In this document: positions 28,367 to 37,527 of the stretch, in pieces
How the letters are laid out: every line of letters begins with the position of its first letter
How positions within the stretch are numbered: the stretch's first letter is position 1
NCBI RefSeq assembly: GCF_030814835.1
Contig: NZ_JAUSVS010000004.1
Location: 62,001-126,000, forward strand
Direction of reading: 5' to 3'
DNA length: 64,000 bases
Source: Caulobacter ginsengisoli
GTDB taxonomy: Bacteria > Pseudomonadota > Alphaproteobacteria > Caulobacterales > Caulobacteraceae
Translations under genes and position numbers: made by a program
The notes under the pieces: model-generated
The model's input: the letters and a program-made list of their open reading frames with translations, nothing else
What the model was told of the DNA's origin: nothing
The model's database searches: none

Positions 28367-29365
28367 GTGAGCGGGCGGGCCGCCATCCCCATCGTCGTCA
28401 TCAACGACACCCGCGTCGACCGCCATCACGGCTGCGGGCGGGTGATGCGCACCCTGCTGGATCTGGCCTCCGCCAACGAACTGGAGGTCATCGCCACCGC
28501 GCCGGCCCATGCCGACTGGCGGGCCGATCCGGCCTTCATGGCCGCCTTCGAGCGGGCGCGGCTGGTCATCGTCAATGGCGAGGGCACGATCCATCATGAC
28601 CGTCCGGCTGGGGCGCTGCTGCTGGAAGCGGGCGCCGCGGCGCGAGCGCGGGGCATACCCGCCGCCCTGATCAACGCCTCCTGGCAGACCAATCCGGCGG
28701 CGAGCCTCGCCGAATTCGCCCTGATCGCAGCGCGGGAAACCCGCAGCGTCGACGAGATCGCCGAAGCAGGTTTCCGGGCTCGGAGAGTCCCCGATCTGTC
28801 GCTCTACGAGACCGTCACCCCCGCGCCTCGCCGGCAGGGAGTCGGCTTTACCGACAGCGTGGTGCGATCGCTGGTCCCGGCCCTGGAATCGGCTCGCCGC
28901 CGCGTGCGGGGCGTCCCCGTTCCCATCCAGTATGGCGGCGGCCGGCTGGCCTGGGTGCGTCAGACGCTGGGGCGTCAGGACCTGCTCCACCCCGCCCGGC
29001 TGGTGGCCCTGGCCGGGGCGCGCCTGGCCAGCTACGGCGCCCGTTCGGCGGACGACGCCGCCTATATGGACCGTATCGCCGGGCTGGAGATGCTGGTCAC
29101 CGGCCGTTTCCACGCCGCCACCTTCGCCCTGGCGGCGGGCACGCCGCTGCTGGCCCTGGATTCCAACACCCACAAGATCGCCGCGGTCCTCGAGGACGCC
29201 GGCCTCGACCCGGCCCGGCTGATCGGCCCCACCGAGCTGGCGGCCCTGCGCCCGGTCCCTGTCCCCTGGAGCGCCGCCGAGCAGGCCAATCTCGCCGACT
29301 ATCTCGCCGACGGCCAGCGGGCGACGGCGGCGCTGTTCGCCGACCTGGCGGTTCTGGCCGCATGA
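28367..29365 (+). CDS. Polysaccharide pyruvyl transferase family protein
   Basis: A 332-residue protein starting at GTG 28367. LVIVNGEGTIHHDRPAG near residue 70 and the C-terminal MLVTGRFHAATFALAAGTP followed by LLALDSNTHKI are the two conserved blocks of the PS_pyruv_trans family. Its members add a pyruvyl ketal, or act as GT-B-like transferases, on cell-surface glycans. It overlaps the next gene by ATGA and is part of the polysaccharide operon starting at 27316. Confidence 0.85.
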   Translation: MSGRAAIPIVVINDTRVDRHHGCGRVMRTLLDLASANELEVIATAPAHADWRADPAFMAAFERARLVIVNGEGTIHHDRPAGALLLEAGAAARARGIPAALINASWQTNPAASLAEFALIAARETRSVDEIAEAGFRARRVPDLSLYETVTPAPRRQGVGFTDSVVRSLVPALESARRRVRGVPVPIQYGGGRLAWVRQTLGRQDLLHPARLVALAGARLASYGARSADDAAYMDRIAGLEMLVTGRFHAATFALAAGTPLLALDSNTHKIAAVLEDAGLDPARLIGPTELAALRPVPVPWSAAEQANLADYLADGQRATAALFADLAVLAA

Positions 29366-30684
29366 CTCCCGAGCAGCTCTGGACCCTGGAACTGGACAAG
29401 GCAGCGGCGGGGGCCGCCGCCGGCCGCAAGCCGTCCGGCCGTCCGGCGGGCCTGGGCGGGCGCCTGGCGATGTGGCGCGCCGCCCTTCTGGGCGTGCCGG
29501 CCTGGCTGATCACCGCCCTGCTGTTCGCCCGCGATCCGCACTGGCCGCCGCCCGGCCCTTGGGCCGCCCTGCACGGCGAGATCGCCAACCGCACCACGCC
29601 GCTGCTCGACCTGCTGATCGCCCAGGCCCCGGAGACCCCGATCCTGCTGCTGGGCCGGCCGCAACGCAGCCTGGGCGCCGTCGCCGGCCTGTTCGCCGCC
29701 CGGGGCCTGGCCAAACCGCGCCTTTTCCGTCCCTGGAGCCTGGGCGACGCGGTGGCGATCCTGGGTGAATTGATCAGTGTGCTGACCGTCGGCTTCCATG
29801 TCGCCGCCGACCGGCCGACCCCTTTGCCGCCGACCCGGGAGATGGTCGCCATCGTCTATCGCCTGGCCCAGGGTCTGGCCTCGCGCCGCTGGACTAAGCG
29901 GCAGGGCGGCGGCGCCGGCACGGTGGTGTTCGGCCATACGGGGCTGGCCGACACCAGTCTGCTGGAACTGGGCCTCAAGGCCGCCGGCGCCCGCACCGTC
30001 CATTATGTGCATGGCGTCAGCCAGGGCTGGAACTTCACCGGCCTTTCCGATCTCGCCGTCTTCCAGTGCGACAGCGACGCCCGCTGGCACCGCGCCCTGG
30101 GCGGCTATGGCAGGACCGCGGCCCTCAAGGCCAAGCCCGCACCCTGCCCCGACGGGACAGGCTGGTTGCTGCTTTCCAACCGCGCTCATCCGATGGATCC
30201 CGACTACCAGGCGCGCGGGTTGCGGGCCGAGGTGGCTCTGCTGCGCAGCGTCGCCCGCGCCGCCGACATGGCCGGACAGCCGCGCGCCGGGGTGACCTGG
30301 AAGCCGCATCCGGTCCTCTACAGCCTGCCGGCTATCGTCCAGAGTTCGGCCCTGGCGGAGGGCCGGCGGCTGGGCTTCACCCTATGGGACCCCGACAACC
30401 GGGATCTGAGCGGCGCCCGCGCCTTCGCGGTGGTCATCACCAGCCCTTCGACCGCCGCCATCGACATGCTGCGCCTGGGCAAGCTGCCGATCGTCTTCGG
30501 CGATCCCGGCGACCCGGCCTGCGCGGTCGCCCAGATCCCGGCCCGGGCCAAGGACGCCCCGTCGCTGGCGATAATGGCCGCCGAACTGGCCGATCCTGAC
30601 CGCTGGCGCGCCCGCTACGACGCCGCCTGGAAGGCCGTGGGGCCGGGGCGCAAGCCGGACTGGGCCGACCTGATCAAGCCTTGA
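29362..30684 (+). CDS. Putative GT-B-like protein of the polysaccharide operon
   Basis: A 440-residue cytoplasmic or membrane-associated protein that I do not recognise with certainty. It has ILLLGRPQRSLGAVAGLF and HYVHGVSQGWNFTGLSDLAV. A C-terminal part contains VTWKPHPVL and AVVITSPSTAAIDMLRLGKLP. That last pattern, a Lys-Pro-His followed by a SPSTAxxE-like loop, is common in GT-B-fold capsule proteins and CDP-glycerol transferase-like enzymes. It could be a glycosyltransferase or a capsule-assembly protein. It overlaps the pyruvyl transferase (ATGA) and the convergent deacetylase (11 bp). Confidence 0.6.
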   Translation: MTPEQLWTLELDKAAAGAAAGRKPSGRPAGLGGRLAMWRAALLGVPAWLITALLFARDPHWPPPGPWAALHGEIANRTTPLLDLLIAQAPETPILLLGRPQRSLGAVAGLFAARGLAKPRLFRPWSLGDAVAILGELISVLTVGFHVAADRPTPLPPTREMVAIVYRLAQGLASRRWTKRQGGGAGTVVFGHTGLADTSLLELGLKAAGARTVHYVHGVSQGWNFTGLSDLAVFQCDSDARWHRALGGYGRTAALKAKPAPCPDGTGWLLLSNRAHPMDPDYQARGLRAEVALLRSVARAADMAGQPRAGVTWKPHPVLYSLPAIVQSSALAEGRRLGFTLWDPDNRDLSGARAFAVVITSPSTAAIDMLRLGKLPIVFGDPGDPACAVAQIPARAKDAPSLAIMAAELADPDRWRARYDAAWKAVGPGRKPDWADLIKP

Positions 30685-31609
30685 GCAGCGCGTCGCGCCG
30701 CGCCTCACAGGCGACGACGTGGCCCGGCGCGATGGCGCGGCAGTAGCCGTCCTGGGTCAGCACCTGACAGGCGCCGGCGTCCCGCGCCCGCGCCGCCGCC
30801 TCGACGACGCCACGCAGCACCAGCAGGGTTTCCGGCGCGGTGGCGAGGTTCTCCGGGTGGGTCCAGTAGTGGACGACGCCATCGGTTCGCGCCGCCGTGG
30901 CCAGCATCTGCCGGGCCCGTTCGACGCTGAGCGAGACCGGCACGGCCCGGCGCGCGCCGCTGCGCCAGTTGACGAAATAGCCGGGCGGGATGCGCAGCGG
31001 CCGGCTGGCTTCCAGATCGCTGTCCGGCGGGCTCCAGAGATTGAACTCCGACAGTAGCCGCAAGGCGCGGGAGCCGGAGGGCCGCTCCTCACGCAGGCCC
31101 GCCAGGCCGAACTCGTCCAGCACCGCCTCGTGCGCCTGGGCGTTGCGCGGATAGATCCAGGTGGTCAGGTCACGGAGCATCGGCGCCCTGGCCTGGTAGA
31201 GCAGGGCCATCTCGGCCCGCGCCCCGGCCTCGTCCAGCTGGTCCCAGGGGGTGTGGGTGACGCCGTGCAGGCCAATCTCGTGCCTGGTCCTGGCGGCCTG
31301 CACGGCCTCCAATGCCCAGTCTCCGGTCCAGCCCTGCCGACTGCCGTCCAAGGCGTCGGCGAGGGCGGGGGCCACATAGGCGCCCTTCAGGTCTGGCCGC
31401 AGGTCGGCGAGGGCCTGGGCGCTCAGCGAGAAACAGCCGACGAAGGCGAAGGTGGCCGGCAGGTCGAACTCGTCCAGCAGGGCGATGATGTCGCCATAGG
31501 CCTGGCGCAGCCGCGCGTCCGACAGGCCGGCGTGATCGGCGGGGGTCAGGTGGTCGGCCACGCCCCACTTGCCCTCGCAGTCCAGCGACAGGATGAACCG
31601 GGCGGTCAC
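30674..31609 (-). CDS. Polysaccharide deacetylase family protein
   Basis: A 311-residue NodB-fold protein beginning FILSLDCEGKWGVADHL, whose Asp-Cys-Glu is typical of this subgroup, with TRHEIGLHGVTHTPW supplying candidate metal histidines. WIYPRNAQAHEAVLDEFG is another conserved block. It starts at GTG 31609, overlapping the GNAT stop (GTGA). It lacks a signal peptide, so it may act on a cytoplasmic lipid-linked or nucleotide-sugar intermediate. It probably deacetylates an N-acetyl sugar for the nearby polysaccharide. Confidence 0.8.
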   Translation of the reverse strand: MTARFILSLDCEGKWGVADHLTPADHAGLSDARLRQAYGDIIALLDEFDLPATFAFVGCFSLSAQALADLRPDLKGAYVAPALADALDGSRQGWTGDWALEAVQAARTRHEIGLHGVTHTPWDQLDEAGARAEMALLYQARAPMLRDLTTWIYPRNAQAHEAVLDEFGLAGLREERPSGSRALRLLSEFNLWSPPDSDLEASRPLRIPPGYFVNWRSGARRAVPVSLSVERARQMLATAARTDGVVHYWTHPENLATAPETLLVLRGVVEAAARARDAGACQVLTQDGYCRAIAPGHVVACEARRDALLKA

Positions 31610-32649
31610 AGCGTGTCCGAGTCCAGGTAGCTGAGATACCAGGCCTCGGGCCCGACGGTCGCGGCGACGCCATCGGCCGACAGGGCGCGGACGCCGAAAT
31701 GCAGGTGGATGGGCCGCAGGGCCTCGGGCATGGGCAGGAAGCCGAGGCGCCGGAAGACCGGCCAGCTGGGGCTGTGCGGGGCGCACCAGGCGAGGGCCGC
31801 GTCGGCGCCCTGGGATCGCATGTCGGCCAGGGCGTCGGTCAGCAGCAGCTGCAGGTCGTGGCGGCTGTCGGGCCGGCAGAGGGCTTCCATCACCGAGCCG
31901 ATGACCCCGCCCTGGCGCTCGCCGATGTGGGTGGTGACGAAGGTCTTCAGGTCGTTGTGCTCGCCGAAGATCCCGCGGGTTTTGTAGCTGGCGGCCGGGT
32001 GGTCGAAGATGCGCCAGTTCAGATAGTCGTGGGTGCGGTCCAGGCCGCAGTAGAGGCCGGCGGAGAAGGCGTTCCACAGCGGGTCGGCGCGCTCGTCGAA
32101 GCGCTCGATGTCGCGGATATCGGCGCGGGGCCGTCCGACTACGGAGAGGGGCAGGTTCAGGAAACCCGCCCAGTCGCCCAGGACCTTGCGGGCGAAGTAG
32201 CCGGACCGCAGCGGCTTGATGACGAAGGGCGGACTGCCCAGCCGCTCCCAGCCCAGCCTGTTGAAGAACCCCGGCGCGGAATTGTCGTTGGGAAAGCCGT
32301 AGAAGACCGTGCCGCCGATGCGGTCCTGGGCGTCGTAGAAGGCCTGCACCAGCCGGGTGAAGACACCCTTCCCCCGCGCCGCCGGGGTGACGATGGTATC
32401 CATCGACTGATAGGCCGGGACCCTGACCCCGCCCAGCTTGGCGCGGCCGGGGGCGAAGCCGTTCATGCCGACGATCTCGCCGGTCGCGGTGTCTCGCGCC
32501 AGCGCCACCCAGCCCTGGCCGGCCGGGGAATCGCGAAACTTCCAGTTCAGCTTGCCCGCCTCGATCGCCTCGGCCTGTTCCGGCAGCAGGGCCAGATAGG
32601 CCGCGCGCACCTCGTCGTCGAACGGCCGGACCTCGTAGGCGATCTCCAT
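31606..32649 (-). CDS. GNAT family acetyltransferase, long form
   Basis: A 347-residue protein. The N-terminal GNAT domain has YQSMDTIVTPAARGKGVFTRL, with the R/Q-x-x-G-x-G acetyl-CoA loop reduced to ARGKG, then FYGFPNDNSAPGFFNRLGW. The C-terminal half has YLNWRIFDHPAASY, a feature of the Acetyltransf_9 group found in capsule loci. It is coupled to the deacetylase by GTGA. An acyl transfer role on a surface glycan is inferred from its neighbours. Confidence 0.8.
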   Translation of the reverse strand: MEIAYEVRPFDDEVRAAYLALLPEQAEAIEAGKLNWKFRDSPAGQGWVALARDTATGEIVGMNGFAPGRAKLGGVRVPAYQSMDTIVTPAARGKGVFTRLVQAFYDAQDRIGGTVFYGFPNDNSAPGFFNRLGWERLGSPPFVIKPLRSGYFARKVLGDWAGFLNLPLSVVGRPRADIRDIERFDERADPLWNAFSAGLYCGLDRTHDYLNWRIFDHPAASYKTRGIFGEHNDLKTFVTTHIGERQGGVIGSVMEALCRPDSRHDLQLLLTDALADMRSQGADAALAWCAPHSPSWPVFRRLGFLPMPEALRPIHLHFGVRALSADGVAATVGPEAWYLSYLDSDTL

Positions 32650-32693
32650 GCCTTAGGCTTAGGGGGTTTTCGCGCCGGTTTGAACCGAAAGAA

Positions 32694-32847
32694 CCCTTCC
32701 TCCTCGATGGAGGAAGGGCAGGGTTGGTGGTGCGCGCTCGGTGTCTGGGCGAAAGGCGTGGGTGGGCTCATGCGCCCACCAGCGTTCCTCCGGAAACGCA
32801 CTGCCACCACCACCATCCCCAACCCTTCCTCCATCGAGGAGGAAGGG
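32694..32847. repeat. 154-bp palindromic element, copy A
   Basis: The ends are a perfect 25-bp inverted repeat, and each end is itself a hairpin (CCCTTCCTCC ... GGAGGAAGGG). The element ends two bases from the cysNC stop codon. The reverse complement matches copy B at 58465-58618 over about 45 bases at one end and about 50 at the other, with a divergent centre. It encodes no protein. It looks like a MITE-like element or a structured RNA. Confidence 0.88.
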
Positions 32848-32849
32848 AG

Positions 32850-34748
32850 TTACGGGGCCTTGCCTTCCAGCCACTGCACGATCCGCTCGGCGGCTTCCAC
32901 AGCCGTCAGCTTCGAGGTGTCGACCACGATCTCGGCATGCTCCGGCGGCTCATAGGGGCTGTCGACGCCGGTGAAGTTCTTCAGCTCGCCGGCCCGGGCC
33001 TTCTTGTAGAGGCCCTTGACGTCGCGCTGCTCGGCCACGGCCAGTGGGGTGTCCACATAGACCTCGACGAACTCGCCCTCGCCCATCAGCTCGCGGGCCA
33101 TGCGGCGTTCGGCGCGGAAGGGGGAGATGAAGGCGGTCAGCACGATCAGGCCGGCATCGACCATCAACTTGGCGACCTCGGCCACCCGGCGGATGTTCTC
33201 GACCCGGTCCTCCTCGGTGAAGCCGAGGTTCTTGTTGAGGCCGTGGCGGACGTTGTCGCCGTCCAGCAGGTAGGTGTGGCGGCCCAGCGCGTGGAGGCGC
33301 TTCTCGACAAGGTTGGCGACGGTCGACTTGCCGGCGCCGGACAGGCCGGTGAACCAGACGATGCGGCCCGTCTGGTTCTTCTGGGCGGCGCGGGCGGTCT
33401 TGTCGACGTCGGTGGCCTGCCAGTGGATGTTCTGGCTGCGGCGCAGGGCGAACTTGATCATCCCGGCGGCGACGGTGGCGTTGCTGATCCGGTCGATCAG
33501 GATGAAGCCGCCCAGGTCCTTGTCGGCGGTGTAGGCCTCGAAGGCGATGGCGTGGTCCAGGGCGATGTTGCAGATGGCGATCTCGTTGAGATCCAGCGTC
33601 TTGCCGGCGATGTGCTCCAGCGTGTTGACGTTGATCTTGTGCTTGATCTCGGTGACCTGGGCCCCGACCAGCTTGCTGCCCAGCTTCAGCAGATAGGGCC
33701 GGCCCGGGAACAGCTGCTCCTCGGCCATCCAGACCAGGGTGGTCTCGAACTGGTCGGCGACCTCCGGCGGGGCGTCGGCGACGCTCAGGACGTCGCCGCG
33801 CGAGATGTCGATCTCGTCCTTGAGGGTGATGGTCACCGACTGGCCGGCGACGGCTTCGTCCAGGTCGCCGTCGTAGGTGACGATGCGCGAGACGCTCGAG
33901 GTGCGGCCCGAGGGCAGGGCGCGGACGGCGTCGCCGGGCTTGACCGTGCCGGAGCTGATCAGGCCCGAGAAGCCGCGGAAGTCGAGGTCGGGGCGGTTGA
34001 CCCACTGCACCGGCATGCGGAAGGGGCCGCGGCGCAGGCGATCCTCGTCCAGCTCCACTGTCTCTAAGTGGTGCATCAGCGTGGGGCCGTCGTACCAGGG
34101 GCTGTGCTCGCCCAGGCTGGCGATGTTGTCGCCCTTCAGGCCCGAGATCGGGATGGCCAGCACGTCCCCCAGGCCGATCTCGGCGGCGAAGGCGCGATAG
34201 TCGGCGACGATGCGGTCGTAGGTCGCGTGATCCCAGCCGATCAGGTCCATCTTGTTGACCGCCAGCACCACCTTGCCGATGCCCAGCAGCGACACCAGGA
34301 AGCTGTGGCGGCGGGTCTGGGTCAGCACCCCCTTGCGGGCGTCGATCAGGATGACGGCGAGGTCCGCGGTCGAGGCGCCGGTGACCATGTTGCGGGTGTA
34401 CTGCTCATGGCCGGGGGTGTCGGCGACGATGAACTTGCGCTTGTCGGTCGAGAAGAAGCGGTAGGCGACGTCGATGGTGATTCCCTGCTCGCGCTCGGCG
34501 GCCAGGCCGTCGACCAAGAGGGCGAAGTCGATCTCGCCGCCCTGCGTGCCCACCTTCTTGGAGTCGGCCTCGAGGGCCGCCATCTGGTCCTCGAAGATCA
34601 TCTTGCTGTCATAGAGCAGCCGGCCGATCAGGGTCGATTTGCCGTCATCGACGCTGCCGCAGGTGATGAAACGCAGCAGGCTCTTGTGCTGGTGGGACTC
34701 GAGATAGGCGTCGATGTCGGTTTCGATGAGGTCGGAAACATGGGCCAT
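32850..34748 (-). CDS. cysNC: Bifunctional sulfate adenylyltransferase subunit 1/APS kinase
   Basis: A 632-residue fusion. The CysN part (about 1-440) is a translation-factor-like GTPase with [27 protein letters not shown] and NKMD, followed by beta-barrel domains. It drives APS formation by CysD. The CysC part (about 450-632) has the P-loop [12 protein letters not shown] and GLNKNLGF, and makes PAPS from APS. It shares TGATG with the upstream cysD stop codon. Together they supply PAPS for sulfation or sulfate reduction; no reductase or sulfotransferase gene is nearby. Confidence 0.96.
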   Translation of the reverse strand: MAHVSDLIETDIDAYLESHQHKSLLRFITCGSVDDGKSTLIGRLLYDSKMIFEDQMAALEADSKKVGTQGGEIDFALLVDGLAAEREQGITIDVAYRFFSTDKRKFIVADTPGHEQYTRNMVTGASTADLAVILIDARKGVLTQTRRHSFLVSLLGIGKVVLAVNKMDLIGWDHATYDRIVADYRAFAAEIGLGDVLAIPISGLKGDNIASLGEHSPWYDGPTLMHHLETVELDEDRLRRGPFRMPVQWVNRPDLDFRGFSGLISSGTVKPGDAVRALPSGRTSSVSRIVTYDGDLDEAVAGQSVTITLKDEIDISRGDVLSVADAPPEVADQFETTLVWMAEEQLFPGRPYLLKLGSKLVGAQVTEIKHKINVNTLEHIAGKTLDLNEIAICNIALDHAIAFEAYTADKDLGGFILIDRISNATVAAGMIKFALRRSQNIHWQATDVDKTARAAQKNQTGRIVWFTGLSGAGKSTVANLVEKRLHALGRHTYLLDGDNVRHGLNKNLGFTEEDRVENIRRVAEVAKLMVDAGLIVLTAFISPFRAERRMARELMGEGEFVEVYVDTPLAVAEQRDVKGLYKKARAGELKNFTGVDSPYEPPEHAEIVVDTSKLTAVEAAERIVQWLEGKAP

Positions 34749-35662
34749 CAGAAATAGCCCTCCTGCTTCTTCTTCTCCATCGAGGCGGCCTGGTCGTGGT
34801 CGATCATCCGGCCCTGGCGTTCAGAGGTGGTGGTCAGCAGCATCTCCTGGATCACTTCGGTCAGGGTCGCCGCATCGCTCTCGACCGCGCCGCTGAGCGG
34901 ATAGCAGCCCAGGGTGCGGAAGCGCACCTTGCGCATCTGCGGGACCTCGCCGGGGTGCAGCCGCATGCGGTCGTCATCGACCATGATCAGCGTGCCGTCC
35001 CGCTCGACCACCGGCCGCTCGGCGGCGAAGTAGAGGGGGACAATCGGGATCTTCTCCAGGTGGATGTATTGCCAGATGTCCAGCTCGGTCCAGTTGGAGA
35101 TCGGGAAGATGCGGATGCTTTCGCCCGGCGCCTTGCGGCTGTTGTAGAGCTTCCAGAGCTCCGGCCGCTGGTTCTTGGGGTCCCAGCGCTGGTTGGCCGA
35201 GCGGAAGGAGAAGATGCGCTCCTTGGCCCGGCTCTTTTCCTCGTCGCGGCGGGCGCCGCCGAAGGCCGCGTCGAAGCCGTACTTGTCCAGCGCCTGTTTC
35301 AGCCCCTCGGTCTTCCACATGTCCGTATGCAGAGCGCTGCCGTGGTCGAAGGGGTTGATGCCGCGCGCCTCGGCCTCGGGGTTCTTGTAGACGATCAGCT
35401 CGAAACCGAGCTCGCGGGCCATGCGCTCGCGCATCTCGTACATGGCCTGGAACTTCCAGGTGGTGTCGACATGCAGCAGCGGGAACGGCGGCTTGGACGG
35501 GAAGAAGGCCTTGGCGGCCAGGTGCAGCATCACCGCGCTGTCCTTGCCGATCGAATAGAGCATCACCGGGCGTTCGCACTCGGCGGCCACCTCGCGCATG
35601 ATGTGGATGCTCTCGGCCTCCAGGCGCTGCAGGTGGGTCAGGCGGTCGGGACTGATGTCCAA
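34748..35662 (-). CDS. cysD: Sulfate adenylyltransferase subunit 2
   Basis: A 304-residue PAPS-reductase/ATP-pyrophosphatase-fold enzyme that forms APS from ATP and sulfate with CysN. It shows [17 protein letters not shown] (PP-loop SxGKDS), [28 protein letters not shown] and [12 protein letters not shown]. The start is TTG at 35662; no in-frame ATG or GTG lies close upstream, and the next in-frame ATG would cut into the conserved helix. It is the first gene of the cysD-cysNC operon. Confidence 0.95.
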   Translation of the reverse strand: MDISPDRLTHLQRLEAESIHIMREVAAECERPVMLYSIGKDSAVMLHLAAKAFFPSKPPFPLLHVDTTWKFQAMYEMRERMARELGFELIVYKNPEAEARGINPFDHGSALHTDMWKTEGLKQALDKYGFDAAFGGARRDEEKSRAKERIFSFRSANQRWDPKNQRPELWKLYNSRKAPGESIRIFPISNWTELDIWQYIHLEKIPIVPLYFAAERPVVERDGTLIMVDDDRMRLHPGEVPQMRKVRFRTLGCYPLSGAVESDAATLTEVIQEMLLTTTSERQGRMIDHDQAASMEKKKQEGYF

Positions 35663-35760
35663 GATGGTCTCACAAATTCTGGGGCGAGCTAGCGGCTGGA
35701 CTTATGGGACGGCGCCCGGCGGCGCAAGGCAAGCGGCTGTCAGTTATCCTGTGGGCGCGA

Positions 35761-36873
35761 TCAGCCAACCGCATCGTCCAGGGCCAGGATGGCGCTGACG
35801 ATGTGGTAGAGCGAGCTGGCCGGGGCCGGCTCCTCGACGAAGGCGCCATCGGCCAGCCTGCGGTCGCGCCAGAGGCCCAGAACCGGCGTGTCGAGATAGG
35901 CCATCAGGCCCCGCGCCCCGGCGGCCGCGCCCTGCCAGTGGGCGGCCTCGCCGGTCATGGCGGCGGCCACGGCATGGGCGTGGAGGCGCTCGGTCTGCGG
36001 CCACAGGCGGGCCTCCAGGTCCAGCGGCGTCAGGTCCGGCTGCATCAGGTTGAAGACGACATTGCGGGCCGGATCGACCCCATGGGTCTCGCCGATGGCG
36101 ATCAGCCTGAGGGCCGGGGCCACCGCGTCGGCGCGGCCGAGCAGGCGGGCGAATTTCAGCAGCAGCCAGCCCCATTCGAACTGGTGGCCACAGTCGAGGG
36201 GCGATCCGGCGGCCGGGCGCCAGTCGTCGTCGCGGAATTCGGCGAGGGCGCCGCTGGCCGGGTCGATCAGATGGGTGAGGGCGATGTCGCCCAGGCTGCT
36301 CGCCAGGCCTCGCCAGGCCGGGCCGCCGCCGGCTTCGAGCCAGGCCAGCGAGGCCTCGAAAAGGTGCATGTGGGGGTTGGCGTCCAGCGGCGGGTGGCGC
36401 GTGTCGTCGAGATAGAAGCCGCCGCCGGCCTTGCCCTGCCGCGCCGTCAGGCTGTCCAGCAGCTTCAGCGCCGGCGCCTCCCGTCCCGCCACGGCCAGGG
36501 CCAGCAGGGCGAAGGCCTGTTCATAGAGGGCGGGCGTGTCGTCCAGCACTGTCCCGTCGGCGGCGATCAGGATGCGGACCAGGCCGTCGGAACGCAGGAA
36601 GCCGTGGGGGTCCATCAGCCGGTGCAGGGCCTGCTCGGCCCGGCGGGCCGAGGGGCCAGTCCAGCCCAGCCGGGCGGCCTGGTCGAACACATAGACCTGG
36701 CGAGCGGTGACGCGGGCCCGGCGCGGCGCCTCGACCGGCGCGCCGTCCATGCCGATCTTTTCATAGAAGCCGCCGTGGTCATCGACCCCGACCTCGGCCC
36801 ACAGCGGCAGGGCGGCCTGCAGCAGCCAGTCCTTCAATTGATCGCGAAGAGCGATGATTTCAGCGGGCGCCAT
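35761..36873 (-). CDS. AGE family epimerase/isomerase
   Basis: A 370-residue (alpha/alpha)6-barrel protein of the N-acylglucosamine 2-epimerase family. Family members epimerise N-acyl-glucosamine, or isomerise mannose, mannose-6-phosphate or sulfoquinovose. Typical segments are PLWAEVGVDDHGGFYEKIG, RVTARQVYVFDQAA, NPHMHLFEASLAWLEAG, and CGHQFEWGWLLLKFARL. The His-rich motifs are catalytic in the family. It is divergent from the phosphatase gene at 36921, which may be part of the same sugar pathway. The exact substrate is open. Confidence 0.9.
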   Translation of the reverse strand: MAPAEIIALRDQLKDWLLQAALPLWAEVGVDDHGGFYEKIGMDGAPVEAPRRARVTARQVYVFDQAARLGWTGPSARRAEQALHRLMDPHGFLRSDGLVRILIAADGTVLDDTPALYEQAFALLALAVAGREAPALKLLDSLTARQGKAGGGFYLDDTRHPPLDANPHMHLFEASLAWLEAGGGPAWRGLASSLGDIALTHLIDPASGALAEFRDDDWRPAAGSPLDCGHQFEWGWLLLKFARLLGRADAVAPALRLIAIGETHGVDPARNVVFNLMQPDLTPLDLEARLWPQTERLHAHAVAAAMTGEAAHWQGAAAGARGLMAYLDTPVLGLWRDRRLADGAFVEEPAPASSLYHIVSAILALDDAVG

Positions 36874-36920
36874 GGCTTCCGCTTCTAGGCGAAGGCCATG
36901 CCGAGGGCTACCTATTGCAC

Positions 36921-37454
36921 ATGACCGCCGCCGACCGCCGCTACGCCGTGCTGTTCGATCGCGATGGCGTGCTCAATGTCGACCACGGCTATGCCCACCG
37001 CCCCGATCAGCTGGAATGGATCGACGGGGCCAAGGCCGCCGTCGCGGCGCTGAACCGCGCGGGGGTGCTGGTGCTGGTGGTCACCAACCAGTCGGGCGTG
37101 GCGCGGGGCTATTATGGCGAGGCCGATGTCGACGGCTTCCACGCCGCCATGCAGGAAGACCTGGCCGGCGAGGGCGCGCAAATCGACGGCTTCTACATCT
37201 GTCCCTATCTGGCCGACGCGCCGGTCGAGCAGTACCGCCATCCCGACCATCCCGACCGCAAGCCCAATCCCGGCATGCTGGTCCGGGCGCTCCAAGACTT
37301 CGCGGTCGAGCCCGCAAACGCCCTGATGATCGGCGACCGCGAGAGCGACATGCAGGCCGCCGCCGCCGCCGGCGTGGCCGGCCACCGCTTCCATGGCGGC
37401 GACCTGGCGGCCTTCCTGGAACGCATCCTGGCGGGAACGGATTTCCCACGCTGA
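36921..37454 (+). CDS. HAD-IIIA phosphatase, GmhB-like
   Basis: A 177-residue HAD phosphatase resembling heptose-1,7-bisphosphate 7-phosphatase or histidinol-phosphatase. The catalytic motif is LFDRDGVLNVDHGY (Asp nucleophile and Asp+2). Motif II is VVTNQSGVARG, and RKPNPGML and MIGDRESDMQAA are motifs III and IV. GmhB normally carries a zinc loop of Cys-x-His and Cys-x-Cys. Here only one Cys (ICPYL) is present and HPDHPDRKP replaces the second pair, so zinc binding is probably lost. It lies between the epimerase and the cbs operon. Confidence 0.82.
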   Translation: MTAADRRYAVLFDRDGVLNVDHGYAHRPDQLEWIDGAKAAVAALNRAGVLVLVVTNQSGVARGYYGEADVDGFHAAMQEDLAGEGAQIDGFYICPYLADAPVEQYRHPDHPDRKPNPGMLVRALQDFAVEPANALMIGDRESDMQAAAAAGVAGHRFHGGDLAAFLERILAGTDFPR

Positions 37455-37527
37455 ACCCCGTCCCGCCTTCCGCCTTGCCCCGATACGCGTTAGAGCCGGG
37501 CCAAACATTTCCCTAGCGTGAGCCATC

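Noticed and set aside
32694..32847. 154-bp palindromes as insertion sequences with transposase
   Set aside because: They hold no open frame of meaningful length and no transposase motif; at most they are non-autonomous.
35761..36873. AGE-family gene as a sulfoquinovose isomerase because of the adjacent cysD/cysNC
   Set aside because: Sulfate activation is not part of sulfoquinovose breakdown, and no YihQ-like sulfoquinovosidase or SQ kinase/aldolase gene is nearby.
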